DNA of 64,000 nt from JAATGI01 sp036510675 (GTDB lineage: Bacteria > Pseudomonadota > Alphaproteobacteria > ATCC43930 > CGMCC-115725). The position numbers were made by a program, and so were the translations under genes. Positions 50,894 through 59,071 of the stretch are shown in pieces. The stretch's first letter is position 1. Each line of letters begins with the position of its first letter. The notes below the pieces were generated by a model. It saw only the letters and a list, made by a program, of their open reading frames with translations, made no database searches and was not told the origin of the DNA. The stretch covers positions 1 through 64,000 of the forward strand of contig DATCDN010000138.1 of the NCBI GenBank assembly GCA_036510675.1, given 5' to 3'.

Positions 50894-50918
50894 GGGTGCG
50901 AAAAACCCCATCCCCGTC

Positions 50919-50941
50919 ACCCGCGGGCTTGACCCGCGGGT
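50919..50941. repeat. Inverted variant palindrome before the GIY-YIG gene
   Basis: ACCCGCGGG (50919-50927), loop CTTGA, CCCGCGGGT (50933-50941) is a perfect 9-bp palindrome. The loop is the complement of the TCAAG loop in the left copy, so it is a sister unit in inverted orientation. The two together look like a REP/BIME pair. Confidence 0.85.
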
Positions 50942-50975
50942 CCATCCCAAAAAATAATTCGGCGGGAGACCGGGC

Positions 50976-51263
50976 ATGGCGGGCGGCTGGGTTTACATCA
51001 TGGCGAATAAAGCCTTCGGCACGCTCTATGTCGGCGTGACCGCCAATATCGCGCGTCGGGCATGGGAGCATCGCGAAGGCGTCGCCGACGGCTTTACCAA
51101 GCGGTACGGCCTCAAGCGTCTCGTCTTTACCGAGTTTCATGACGACATTCGCAACGCCATCCAGCGCGAGCACAACATCAAGCATTGGCCGCGCGAATGG
51201 AAATTGGACCTCATCCGGGGCGCCAATCCAAATTGGGATGATCTCTACGACGGACTCTCATGA
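50976..51263 (+). CDS. GIY-YIG nuclease superfamily protein (URI/UPF0213 type)
   Basis: The 95-residue single-domain protein has VYIMANKAFGTLYVGVTANI (the GIY and YIG strands), ARRAWEHREG with the conserved Arg, GFTKRYGLKRLVFTE, and the catalytic glutamate in AIQREHNIKHW. WKLDLIRGANPNWDDLYDGL is the usual ending. Single-domain members are widespread and their roles are largely unknown. The stop codon TGA is the second base onward of the right-hand repeat, so gene and repeat are physically fused. Confidence 0.9.
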   Translation: MAGGWVYIMANKAFGTLYVGVTANIARRAWEHREGVADGFTKRYGLKRLVFTEFHDDIRNAIQREHNIKHWPREWKLDLIRGANPNWDDLYDGLS

Positions 51264-51302
51264 CCGATGGATGGCCGGGTCAAGCCCGGCCACGACGGCG
51301 GG
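51260..51302. repeat. Palindromic direct repeat flanking the GIY-YIG gene, right copy
   Basis: The same 43-bp unit as at 50851-50893, in the same orientation with two mismatches, again carries the TGGCCGGG-TCAAG-CCCGGCCA hairpin. It begins four bases before the end of the nuclease gene and supplies its stop codon. Confidence 0.9.
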
Positions 51303-51325
51303 AGGGAGGCGGGCTTCGCCGCGCC

Positions 51326-52954
51326 CTACTGTCGTGTTTCGGCGTGGCGCGCCGGTATGCGGCGATCTTCCAGCGCGGCGCGGACGGCGGTGGCGAGTTC
51401 ACCGGGCCGGAACGGTTTGCGCAGCAACGGCGCGGCGCCGACCGCGGCGTCGAGCACGGCGGTATCGACGAAGCCGCTGAGAAACAGGATGCGCTGGTTT
51501 TCGTTCTTCTGGCGCGCCGCGACCGCCAATTCGGCGCCATTCATGCCCGGCATGGCAAAATCGACAATCAGCAAATCCGGGGTCATTTCCGCAAGAGCCG
51601 CCAGCGCCGCTTCGCCATGCGGCGCCTCGGTCACGTCATAACCCAGCTCGATGAGGAAGCTGCAGATGATTTCGCGCACATCCGAATCATCATCCACCAC
51701 CAGCAGCGTTTCGCCGCTCCGCCCCGATGTCGCGGTGGCGTCCCCCGCCAGATTGACGACGGCGTGATCGACCGCGCGCGGCAGCGTCAGCGTGATGGTC
51801 GTGCCCTGGCCGATCTCGCTTTTCAGCGCGACATCGCCGCCGAATTGCCGGGCGATGCCATAGACCTGAGACAGGCCGAGGCCGGTGCCCTTGCCGGCGG
51901 CCTTGGTGGTGAAGAACGGATCGAAGGCACGCGCCGCGACATCCGCGCGCATGCCGACGCCGCTGTCGGTGACCGCGATCGTGACGCCGCCGGAAGCGTC
52001 CCGCGCCGGCGCGGTGGCGATGGTCAGCGTGCCGCCATCGGGCATGGCGTCGCGCGAATTGATCGCCAGGTTGAGCAATGCCAATTCCAGCTGGGTGACG
52101 TCGGCCATCGCCGGCGGCAATTGCGGCGAGAGCACGGTTTCGACCGCGATGTTGACCCCCAGCGTCTGATTGAGCAATTCGCGCATGCCGACAATCAGGG
52201 CATTGACATCGACCGGGGCGGTGTCGAGCCGCCCGAGCCGCGCGAAGGCCAGAAGTTGCGAGGTCAGTTTCGAGCCACGTTGCGCCGCCTTGAACGCGCC
52301 TTCCGCCCAGCGCAGGACCCGCGCATCGCCGGTGCGGCCGCGGATCAAATCGACATTGCCGATCACGGCGGTCAGCAGATTGTTGAAATCATGCGCGATG
52401 CCGCCGGTCAACTGACCCACCGCCTCCATTTTCTGCGCCTGAACCAGGGCCGTCTCGGCGCGCTTGCGCTGTTCGATCTCGGCCTTCAGGGCTTCGTTGG
52501 CCATCGCCAGATCGGCGAGGCGATCCTCGATGCGGCGCTCCAGCGATTCATTGAGCTCGCGCAGCGCATCCTCGGAGCGGCGAATGCGGACCAGCGCATT
52601 GAGGGCCGCGGCCAATTCCAGCGGTTCCGCCGGCTGAACCAGATAGGAATCGGCGCCGGAATCGAGACCAGCGGTCCGGTCGCTGGGCGTGATGAAGGTC
52701 GCCGAGGTCATCAGCACCATGATTTCGGGCCATTTGTCCTTGATGTAGCGGCAAACCTCGAAGCCGTTGATGTCGGGCAATTGCACGTCCAGCAGGACCA
52801 CCATCGGCCGATGCTGCTCGACGGCGCGCAAACCCTCGGCGCCGGAACGCGCCTCGACGACCTCGAAGCCGTTGCTGCGCAAGTCCCGCGATTTGATGTA
52901 ACGCGAGGCGTCCTGATCGTCGACGTTGACGACGATCCGTGCCACGTCTGTCAT
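51326..52954 (-). CDS. REC-histidine kinase-REC hybrid signalling protein
   Basis: The 542-residue protein has a first receiver (about residues 5-125, phospho-acceptor in VVLLDVQLPDINGFE), a coiled-coil linker, HisKA (about 165-235, phospho-histidine in GGIAHDFNNLLTAV), an HATPase domain (N-box NLAINSRDAM, GKGTGLGLSQVYG) and a second receiver (about 415-535, DLLIVDFAMPGMNG). There is no membrane segment, so it is cytosolic. It is the last gene of the stressosome operon and overlaps the preceding kinase gene by 4 bases. Confidence 0.93.
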   Translation of the reverse strand: MTDVARIVVNVDDQDASRYIKSRDLRSNGFEVVEARSGAEGLRAVEQHRPMVVLLDVQLPDINGFEVCRYIKDKWPEIMVLMTSATFITPSDRTAGLDSGADSYLVQPAEPLELAAALNALVRIRRSEDALRELNESLERRIEDRLADLAMANEALKAEIEQRKRAETALVQAQKMEAVGQLTGGIAHDFNNLLTAVIGNVDLIRGRTGDARVLRWAEGAFKAAQRGSKLTSQLLAFARLGRLDTAPVDVNALIVGMRELLNQTLGVNIAVETVLSPQLPPAMADVTQLELALLNLAINSRDAMPDGGTLTIATAPARDASGGVTIAVTDSGVGMRADVAARAFDPFFTTKAAGKGTGLGLSQVYGIARQFGGDVALKSEIGQGTTITLTLPRAVDHAVVNLAGDATATSGRSGETLLVVDDDSDVREIICSFLIELGYDVTEAPHGEAALAALAEMTPDLLIVDFAMPGMNGAELAVAARQKNENQRILFLSGFVDTAVLDAAVGAAPLLRKPFRPGELATAVRAALEDRRIPARHAETRQ

Positions 52955-54705
52955 CCCACATCACCCGGTTCCAGCGCCTGACGCAGGAAACTAGCGACGC
53001 TGTCGCGCGAAATCAAATTCTTAGCAATAACCTTGACGTTCGGGGGCAACCGCGCCCGGAGCGCCTCGTCCATGGTGAGCGAGCTCGAGACGATCACCGG
53101 TATCGCGCGGGTGCGCTCGTCGGCGGCAAGCTCGCGCAGCACGTCGAAACCATCCAGCTTCGGCATATGCAAATCCAGCACGATGGCGTCCGGCCCGTCG
53201 GCGCGCGCCCGTCGCAATCCTTCCTCGCCGTCGCTGGCCTCGATCAGGGTATAGCGCGGCTCGTTGGCGACGATCTGGCGGAAGACATAACGGAACGTGT
53301 CGTCATCATCGACCAAGAGGATGGTCTTGGGATCGAGATCGGCCGGCGGCGCGATGCGCGGGGTCTCGTCGAAGACGAGGGGGATGGTCAGGGTGAATAC
53401 GGAGCCGTCTCCCGGCACGCTTTCGACCCCGACGGTGCCGCCGATCAACGCCGCCAGCGAGCGCGACAGCGGCAAGCCCAGTCCGGTCCCCTTCACCCGA
53501 TCTTGCAGCCGGGACTTTATTTGAGAGAATTCCTCGAAGATGCGATCGATATCGCCGACGGCGATGCCGATGCCGGTGTCGCTGACGGCGAAGCTGACAT
53601 AGCCATCCTTGAGATCGCGGCGCGCGACGACCCGGACCTCGCCCGCTTCGGTAAATTTCAGCGCGTTGGAAATCAGATTGCGCAGGATTTGCGCGACCTT
53701 GCCCTCGTCGCTCGTCAACACCGGAATGTCGTCCGCCGCTTCGAAGATCAGTTCAACCGCCGCGGTTCGCAGCGGCCGCAGCGCGCCGCGTAACGCGCCG
53801 AACATACTCTGGACCGTGAAGGACGACAGCGTGACATCGATCTTGCCGGCTTCGACCTTGGCCAGATCGAGGAGATCGTTGACCAGGTCGAGGAGGTTTT
53901 CGGCGGAGCGCCGGATGAACTCGACCTGCTTTTCCTGCTCCGGCACCAGGGCGCCGTCCACACGATCGATCAACAGCCGCGCCAAGGCGATGATCGAATT
54001 GAGCGGGGTGCGGAATTCGTGGCTCATATTCGACAGAAAATGCGACTTGAGTTCGCTGGCCTCGCGCAGCTGCTCGGCGCGGCCCTCCAGCTCGGCATAG
54101 AGCGCGACGACCCCGCGATTGGTATCGCTGAGCTCGCGGTTGAGCATCGCGGATTCGTCCTCGTGCCGGCGGATCTCCTCGAGACTCTGCAACAGCTCGC
54201 GGTTCTGCTCGCGCAGCGCCACCAGCGGGTCGGCCGATTTTTCGCGCCCCAGCACCGCCGCGATTTCCCGCACCTTCGCCGGCGTCACGGGGGCCGCGCG
54301 TTTTGGCAGGCCATGGGCAAGATCGACGACCGTGCCCTTGCCCGGCGCGGATTCGATCGTGAATTTGTCCATCAGCCGCCGCGCGCCGGCGATGCCGATG
54401 CCCATGCCACCCTGCGAGTGGAAGCGGCCCTCCAGAATCGCCGCGACATCCGCGATGCCGGGACCGTTGTCGCTCAGCCGCACGCGAAAGGTCGGGTTCG
54501 CCTCGGTCGCATCGACCGCGAATTCGGCCCGGCCGCCGCCGCCATAGGCAAAGGCGTTGCGCGCGATTTCCGAGACGGCGGTCGCGATCCGGGTCTGATC
54601 TTGCCGCTCGAAGCCGAGCAACTCGGCGATGCGCCGCGCCCGCTGTCGCACCGCGACGACATCGCCTTCGCTCTCGATCGGCAGCGTGACGATGGGCCAG
54701 CTCAC
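52951..54705 (-). CDS. Hybrid histidine kinase with N-terminal RsbT-like kinase domain
   Basis: The 584-residue protein has four parts. An RsbT/RsbW-like ATPase domain (about residues 1-135) has VSEIARNAFAYGGGG, LSDNGPGI and the intact ending GMGIGIAGARRLMDKF. A coiled coil follows, then HisKA (NMSHEFRTPLNSI), an HATPase (LRNLISNALKFTEAG, VKGTGLGLPLSRSLA) and a C-terminal receiver (IVLDLHMPKLDGFD). There is no membrane segment. The GTG 54705 start follows the preceding stop by one base. The fusion links stressosome-type switching directly to phosphorelay. Confidence 0.92.
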   Translation of the reverse strand: MSWPIVTLPIESEGDVVAVRQRARRIAELLGFERQDQTRIATAVSEIARNAFAYGGGGRAEFAVDATEANPTFRVRLSDNGPGIADVAAILEGRFHSQGGMGIGIAGARRLMDKFTIESAPGKGTVVDLAHGLPKRAAPVTPAKVREIAAVLGREKSADPLVALREQNRELLQSLEEIRRHEDESAMLNRELSDTNRGVVALYAELEGRAEQLREASELKSHFLSNMSHEFRTPLNSIIALARLLIDRVDGALVPEQEKQVEFIRRSAENLLDLVNDLLDLAKVEAGKIDVTLSSFTVQSMFGALRGALRPLRTAAVELIFEAADDIPVLTSDEGKVAQILRNLISNALKFTEAGEVRVVARRDLKDGYVSFAVSDTGIGIAVGDIDRIFEEFSQIKSRLQDRVKGTGLGLPLSRSLAALIGGTVGVESVPGDGSVFTLTIPLVFDETPRIAPPADLDPKTILLVDDDDTFRYVFRQIVANEPRYTLIEASDGEEGLRRARADGPDAIVLDLHMPKLDGFDVLRELAADERTRAIPVIVSSSLTMDEALRARLPPNVKVIAKNLISRDSVASFLRQALEPGDVG

Positions 54706-54706
54706 G

Positions 54707-55705
54707 TCACGTCCATTTCCCGACGAGCACCGTCGCATCGTCGCGGTGGCGGCTGAAGTCGCGATACAACACGCCCGCGATCAGCGTCGGATGCGCCATC
54801 GCGAGTTGCGGATAGCGCGCGAGCGACACGCCGGTCGTCAGCCCGTCGGAATAAAGGATCACCAGCCCATGGCGGAAGGGATAGTCGAATGCCTGAATCC
54901 GCCGGACATTGTATCCGGCCATGCCCGGCATCGAGACCATGTGCCGGGTCTCGCCATCGACGGCGATCAGGCCCGCGACATTGCCGACGCCGGCGAATAC
55001 GATTTTGCCGCCGGCGGGGTCAACGCGCGCGATCGAGATCGCGGCGCCACGGGTCGCGCGCAAGCCGCCGTGAATATAGTCGAGCAGCGTCGGCACCTGA
55101 TGCCGATCGAAGCGATGGAACACGCGGATCGCCTCGCTGGACGCCTCGGCCGCGTGCGGCCCGTGTCCCAGCCCGTCAACGACACAGAGCGTGCCGATAT
55201 TGCCATCGCGGGCGACCGTCCAGCCGTCGCCGCACACCGCCTCGCCGGCCATCGCGATCGACACCGCGCCGAAACGGATGGCGGGCGCCGCGCCGCCCTG
55301 CGCCGGCCGGCGCGTCGTGGCCGCGAGCCGCGCCAGAATGGCGGTGCCGATGCCCGGCGCGGAGACGATGTCGAACAACTGGGCCTTGCGAATGACCGCG
55401 CCCAGGCCCTGACCACGGCTTCCGACGCTGGAAAAACCATCGGCGACGCACGCCTGAACGTCGGCGATTCCCGGCCCCTGATCCAGCGCCAGGATTTCGA
55501 TGCCCTTATCGTCGCCATCCTCGAACGGTCCGACCAGGATTTCGCCGCCGCCGCCATGCTTGATCAAATTGGTCGCGAGCTCGGTCGCCACCAGCGCGAC
55601 GCGGCCAATCTCCTCTTCCTCGAAGCCGTGTTGCCGCGCGGCGGTGGCGGCGCCGCGCCGCGCCTCCGCAACCTGGGATACTTCCATGACCGGGACGGCG
55701 ATCAT
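54707..55705 (-). CDS. RsbX/SpoIIE-like phosphatase with N-terminal RsbT-like domain
   Basis: The 332-residue protein has an N-terminal RsbT/RsbW-like ATPase domain (about residues 1-135: LVATELATNLIKHGGGG, LALDQGPGI, GLGAVIRKAQLFDIVSAPG). A SpoIIE-type PP2C phosphatase domain (about 145-330) has the metal aspartates in CVVDGLGHGPHAAEA and ILYSDGLTTG. RsbX dephosphorylates stressosome proteins and resets the system. Here it carries its own kinase-like domain. ATG 55705 begins one base after the restored rsbT stop. Confidence 0.9.
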   Translation of the reverse strand: MIAVPVMEVSQVAEARRGAATAARQHGFEEEEIGRVALVATELATNLIKHGGGGEILVGPFEDGDDKGIEILALDQGPGIADVQACVADGFSSVGSRGQGLGAVIRKAQLFDIVSAPGIGTAILARLAATTRRPAQGGAAPAIRFGAVSIAMAGEAVCGDGWTVARDGNIGTLCVVDGLGHGPHAAEASSEAIRVFHRFDRHQVPTLLDYIHGGLRATRGAAISIARVDPAGGKIVFAGVGNVAGLIAVDGETRHMVSMPGMAGYNVRRIQAFDYPFRHGLVILYSDGLTTGVSLARYPQLAMAHPTLIAGVLYRDFSRHRDDATVLVGKWT

Positions 55706-55706
55706 C

Positions 55707-56113
55707 TCAACCTTTCCAACGGCCTATGGTCACTTTCGTCCCCACGCCGGCGGTCGAGGCGATCGCGAATTCGTTCGACAGCCGCCGGGCGCCGCCAGCC
55801 CCAACCCGAGCCCGTCGCCGGAGGAGAAGCCATCGCGCAGCGCCTGTTCTATATCGGCGATGCCCGGCCCTTTATCCTCGAACACCAGGCGCACGCCCTT
55901 GCGGGAGCCCTCATCCCGCAGCGAGACGGTGACCATGCCGCCGCCGCCATGGATGACGGTGTTGCGGGCGATTTCACTCGCCGCGGTGACGATCTTGGTC
56001 TGATCGACCAGACTCAGCCCGGCTTCGATCGCCAGCACCCGCGTATGTTGCCGAACCCTGATCACATCCTCGGAGGACCGCAAATCGAGGCGTTCAGTCT
56101 TCGCCGTCGTCAT
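55707..56113 (-). pseudogene. rsbT: RsbT-like stressosome kinase, apparent one-base frameshift near the C-terminus
   Basis: The N-terminal 105 residues are a good RsbT: SEIARNTVIHGGGG (N-box), FEDKGPGIADIEQALRDG and GDGLGLGL. After that the frame runs into AAPGGCRTNSRSP, which matches nothing. In the next frame the expected ending is intact (GGARRLSNEFAIASTAGVGT, then KVTIGRWKG) and stops at 55707-55709, one base before the next gene. One G is missing in GGGCTGGCGGCG near 55797. As it stands, the product would lose the last nucleotide-binding strand-helix. It may be a sequencing error or a true mutation. Confidence 0.88.
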
Positions 56114-56480
56114 CGTCGTCCCGCGGTGTTGCGCGCGTTTTGATCAGCGCCATGCCGCGTTCGACATTCAACGCGGTCTTCACCCCGGTTAGCGACAGAC
56201 CGAGTTCCACCAGCGTGATGGCCACCGCCGGACGCATGCCGACCACCACGGTATCGGCGTCGAGAATCCGCGACACGGCGGCGATATTGTCCAGCATGCG
56301 CCCGATGAAACTATCCACGATCTCCAGCGCCGAGATGTCGATCAGCACGCCCTTGGCGCCATGGGCCACGATTTTGGCGGTTAGATCCTCCTCAAGGGCG
56401 GTCGCCAGCTGGTCGTGCATATCGACCTGGACCGTGACCAGCAGCGCGTCCCCCAATTTCAATATCGGAATGCGATCCAT
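56094..56480 (-). CDS. rsbS: RsbS-like stressosome STAS protein
   Basis: The 128-residue single STAS domain protein has MDRIPILKLGDALLVTVQVD at the start and the phosphorylatable serine in LIDISALEIVDSFIGRML, as in Bacillus RsbS. RsbS builds the stressosome core with RsbR and is phosphorylated by RsbT. ATG 56480 was chosen because it gives the RsbS start and lies one base after the RsbR stop. The acidic tail (RDDDDDGED) is unusual. The 3' end overlaps rsbT by 20 bases. Confidence 0.93.
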   Translation of the reverse strand: MDRIPILKLGDALLVTVQVDMHDQLATALEEDLTAKIVAHGAKGVLIDISALEIVDSFIGRMLDNIAAVSRILDADTVVVGMRPAVAITLVELGLSLTGVKTALNVERGMALIKTRATPRDDDDDGED

Positions 56481-56481
56481 C

Positions 56482-57381
56482 TCAGCCGACCCTGTCCTCG
56501 TCGAGGCTTTTCCCGTTGTCGGGGGCGGCACTCTTGAGCTTGGTTATGGCTCGTCCGGTCCGGCGCAACGCGACCTGAAAGGCATCCGCCAGCGTGGCCT
56601 TGCTGATGACGTTGAGCTCGACGCCGAGATGAACCATGGTCTGGGCGATTTGCGGACGAATGCCGCTGATGATGCAATCGGCGCCCATGAGGCGCGCCGC
56701 CGCCGTCGTTTTCAGAAGATGCTGCGCCGTCAAAGTATCGACCGTCGGCACGCCGGTAATGTCGATGATGGCGATCTCGGCGCCTTCGGTGACGATCGCC
56801 TGGAGCAAATTTTCCATCACGATCTGGGTCCGCTCGCTGTCGAGCGTACCGATTACCGGCAGGGCGAGGATGCCTTTCCACAGCTTTACGACCGGCGTCG
56901 AGAGTTCCGAAATCTCGCGCTGCTGACGCGAAATGATGCTTTCCCGACTCTTTTGATACACTTCAACGGTGTAAAGGCCGAATTGATCGAGCAACGCCGT
57001 GATCGCCCAGATCATTTGTACAATCACCGCCGGCGCCAAGCCTTTTTCGCGATTGACGACGTTGAACAACGGCTGCTTGAGCGAGAAGACAAAGGTTGCC
57101 GTCTCGCTGGGCGAGAATCCCTGCACGGCCCGCGAGCGGGAGAAATCGGCCAAAATCTCACGCGTCTCCGCGTAGCTCTCATGCCCCGCGTGGCTATTGC
57201 CGCCCGCCAGCCCGTCGCGCAGCGCATGCAGAAAACTTCGGCAGTGGGTCGCGAGTTCCCCTTCCTTCAACCGGCCGCTTTGGAGGATACCGCTGGTCTT
57301 GAGAAGATCGAGCCATTCCGGAAGAATCTTCCCCTCATTGTTGCTGACAATGTTGGCTAGCGTGCCGAGTTCGCCCGTCAT
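56482..57381 (-). CDS. rsbR: RsbR-like stressosome sensor protein
   Basis: The 299-residue protein has an N-terminal helical sensor-like region (about residues 1-165, RsbRD/globin-like in position) and a C-terminal STAS domain (about 170-285). That domain holds ERTQIVMENLLQAIVTEGAE and the phosphorylation region IIDITGVPTVDTLTAQHLLK with conserved threonines. It heads the operon rsbR-rsbS-rsbT-rsbX-like-kinase-kinase. ATG 57381 (MTGELGTLANIV) was preferred over a longer frame that enters the repeat-rich upstream region. Confidence 0.92.
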   Translation of the reverse strand: MTGELGTLANIVSNNEGKILPEWLDLLKTSGILQSGRLKEGELATHCRSFLHALRDGLAGGNSHAGHESYAETREILADFSRSRAVQGFSPSETATFVFSLKQPLFNVVNREKGLAPAVIVQMIWAITALLDQFGLYTVEVYQKSRESIISRQQREISELSTPVVKLWKGILALPVIGTLDSERTQIVMENLLQAIVTEGAEIAIIDITGVPTVDTLTAQHLLKTTAAARLMGADCIISGIRPQIAQTMVHLGVELNVISKATLADAFQVALRRTGRAITKLKSAAPDNGKSLDEDRVG

Positions 57382-57505
57382 TCCGTCTCCACTTGTCGAT
57401 TGTCCTCGCCGACCACTAGTAGCGTGGGTGGTGACGCTTGGCAATTCGGACAGGCGAGAGCCAGCTTGTCGCGGCGGCACACAGCCGCCTTGGCCGGGCC
57501 AGCCA

Positions 57506-57561
57506 CGCGTCTTCGCATTTTACTCTTTTCCCTCTCCCGCCCGCGAAGCGGGGGGAGAGGG
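57506..57561. repeat. 56-bp direct repeat, copy 1
   Basis: It is identical to 57743-57798 except at one base (A57517 against G57754). The unit contains TTTTACTCTTTTCCCTCTCC and an imperfect hairpin built from CCCTCTCC and GGAGAGGG with an inner CCGC-GAA-GCGG stem. Confidence 0.92.
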
Positions 57562-57659
57562 TCAGGGTGAGGGGGGGCGGCAAACACGGACACGGAAGCC
57601 GCACATCGACGGCACAAAACGGGTGAGGCCGCACCAAGCGGATCCGCCCCCTCACCCTG

Positions 57660-57687
57660 CCCTCTCCCCCAAAATTTGGGGAGAGGG
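57660..57687. repeat. CCCTCTCCCC palindrome
   Basis: CCCTCTCCCC (57660-57669) and GGGGAGAGGG (57678-57687) pair around the AT-rich centre CAAAATTT. The arms are close to those of the 56-bp repeats, so this may be a third, diverged family member. Confidence 0.8.
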
Positions 57688-57742
57688 ATAAGGGGCCGAT
57701 CCCGAACAACGCCAAGGCGCAGACGCCAAGGTTTACGATCTT

Positions 57743-57798
57743 CGCGTCTTCGCGTTTTACTCTTTTCCCTCTCCCGCCCGCGAAGCGGGGGGAGAGGG
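57743..57798. repeat. 56-bp direct repeat, copy 2
   Basis: It is in the same orientation as copy 1, 237 bp away. It ends 32 bases before the stop of the LLM oxidoreductase gene, so it lies just downstream of that gene and could end its transcript. Confidence 0.92.
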
Positions 57799-57829
57799 AG
57801 ATCTTTCGCTAAACCGGACCGCCGGGGGG

Positions 57830-59002
57830 TCAGGCGCCGTTCGGCACGCGGGTCACCTGATGCGCCTGGAGCTTCGGCAGCACCTCGGTGCCGAACCGCC
57901 GGATCTGCGTCAGGAACATTTCCTGCGGCATGGCGCCGCGATTCATGTTGATCAGGATGGTGCCAGCGCCGACCTTGTCGGCCTCGGCGATGATGCGATC
58001 CGCCACCTCGTTCGCCGTGCCCATGGCGGCGCCTTCGGCCTGCTTCAGCACTTCCTCCATCGTGGTCTCGCGCAGGCGCATGCTGTCGTCATGCGCGCTC
58101 GCGCGCAATTCGGTGCGCAGATGCTCGGCCGAGGATTTCTGGTAATAGCCGCCGACCTGGCTCGCCGGGACGTGGTCGAAATTGAACAGCGTATAGAAAT
58201 AATGCATATAAGGGCTGTACTCGTCGAGCGCCTGCTGGCGGCTGTCGGCGACGTAAGCCTCGACACCGATATTGAGATAGTCGGGCGTGATTTGCGTGCC
58301 GCGCTTGGCGAGGCATTCCGCATAATAGCGGATGGTGTCCTCCCGCGCCGGTCCGCCAACGCCGGGCGTGATCGGAATATCGTTGGCCGCCGCCCACTCG
58401 ATCGAATCCTTGGAGCCGGTGACCGGCACCCACACCGGCGGATAGGGCTGTTGCACCGGGCGCGGCCAGATCGCGATGTTCTTATAGCTGTTGAATTTTC
58501 CCTCGAAGGAGAAACTCTCCTCGGTCCAGGCGCGGCGCATGATCTCGAAGCATTCGTCGAACCGGGCGCGCGATTCATCCAGCGGCACATTCAGAATGCG
58601 ATATTCGCGGGCCGCGCCGCGCGCGACGCCGCAGATGATCCGCCCGTTGGAGAGGCAGTCCAGCATCGCGATTTCCTCCGCCAGCCGCAGCGGATCGTGC
58701 AGCGGCAGCAGGTTTCCATACATTAGCAGCTTGAGCTTCTTGGTGCGCTGCGCCGCCGATGCCGCCAGCAGGTTGGGCGAGTTCATCATGCCGTAGGGCG
58801 TCGCGTGATGCTCGTTGAAGGCGACGCCGTCATAACCCAGGCGATCGAGTTCGGCCCAGGCATCGAGATGCTCGGCATAGGTCCGAACCGCCGTTTGCGG
58901 GTCGAAATATTGCTTCGTCATCGGGAACGGCAGGCGTCCATCGACTTTGAGATGATTGAGATTCTGGGCGTACTGAACCAAATCGAACACGAATACTTTC
59001 AT
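57830..59002 (-). CDS. LLM-class flavin-dependent oxidoreductase
   Basis: The 390-residue protein has the bacterial-luciferase-like barrel: LGYDGVAFNEHHATPYGMMN near residue 60, MYGNLLPLHDPLRLAEEIAM, and DCLSNGRIICGVARGAARE. It would use reduced FMN, probably as a monooxygenase. ATG 59002 (MKVFVFDL) was preferred over 59008. It lies 69 bases after livF in the same direction. With the amidase and amide-type binding protein upstream, it may oxidise an amide or heterocycle taken up by the transporter. Confidence 0.85.
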   Translation of the reverse strand: MKVFVFDLVQYAQNLNHLKVDGRLPFPMTKQYFDPQTAVRTYAEHLDAWAELDRLGYDGVAFNEHHATPYGMMNSPNLLAASAAQRTKKLKLLMYGNLLPLHDPLRLAEEIAMLDCLSNGRIICGVARGAAREYRILNVPLDESRARFDECFEIMRRAWTEESFSFEGKFNSYKNIAIWPRPVQQPYPPVWVPVTGSKDSIEWAAANDIPITPGVGGPAREDTIRYYAECLAKRGTQITPDYLNIGVEAYVADSRQQALDEYSPYMHYFYTLFNFDHVPASQVGGYYQKSSAEHLRTELRASAHDDSMRLRETTMEEVLKQAEGAAMGTANEVADRIIAEADKVGAGTILINMNRGAMPQEMFLTQIRRFGTEVLPKLQAHQVTRVPNGA

Positions 59003-59071
59003 GACCATTCCCTATCGGCGCGAATTTCGCGGGCAGTATGCCGCATGGCACGCCGACCGCGTCAACCGGAT

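Larger units (their letters stand above)
57382..57829. other. 448-base repeat-rich intergenic region upstream of the stressosome operon
   Basis: No gene was seen on either strand. The region holds two 56-bp direct repeats, a separate CCCTCTCCCC palindrome and C/T- or G/A-rich tracts. The promoter of the stressosome operon should lie in the first part (57382-57505), but no convincing -35/-10 pair was found. Confidence 0.7.

Noticed and set aside
51260..52981. 573-codon open frame antisense to the REC-kinase-REC gene
   Set aside because: It is a shadow of a well-defined hybrid kinase with all catalytic motifs, and its own product lacks any motif.
54629..56143. 504-codon open frame antisense to the stressosome genes
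   Set aside because: Its product has no recognisable domain and low-complexity Arg/Ala composition. The opposite strand carries overlapping, motif-complete genes.
57506..57798. CRISPR or insertion sequence ends
   Set aside because: Only two direct copies with a non-coding 181-bp interval, no cas or transposase gene, and no terminal inverted repeats.
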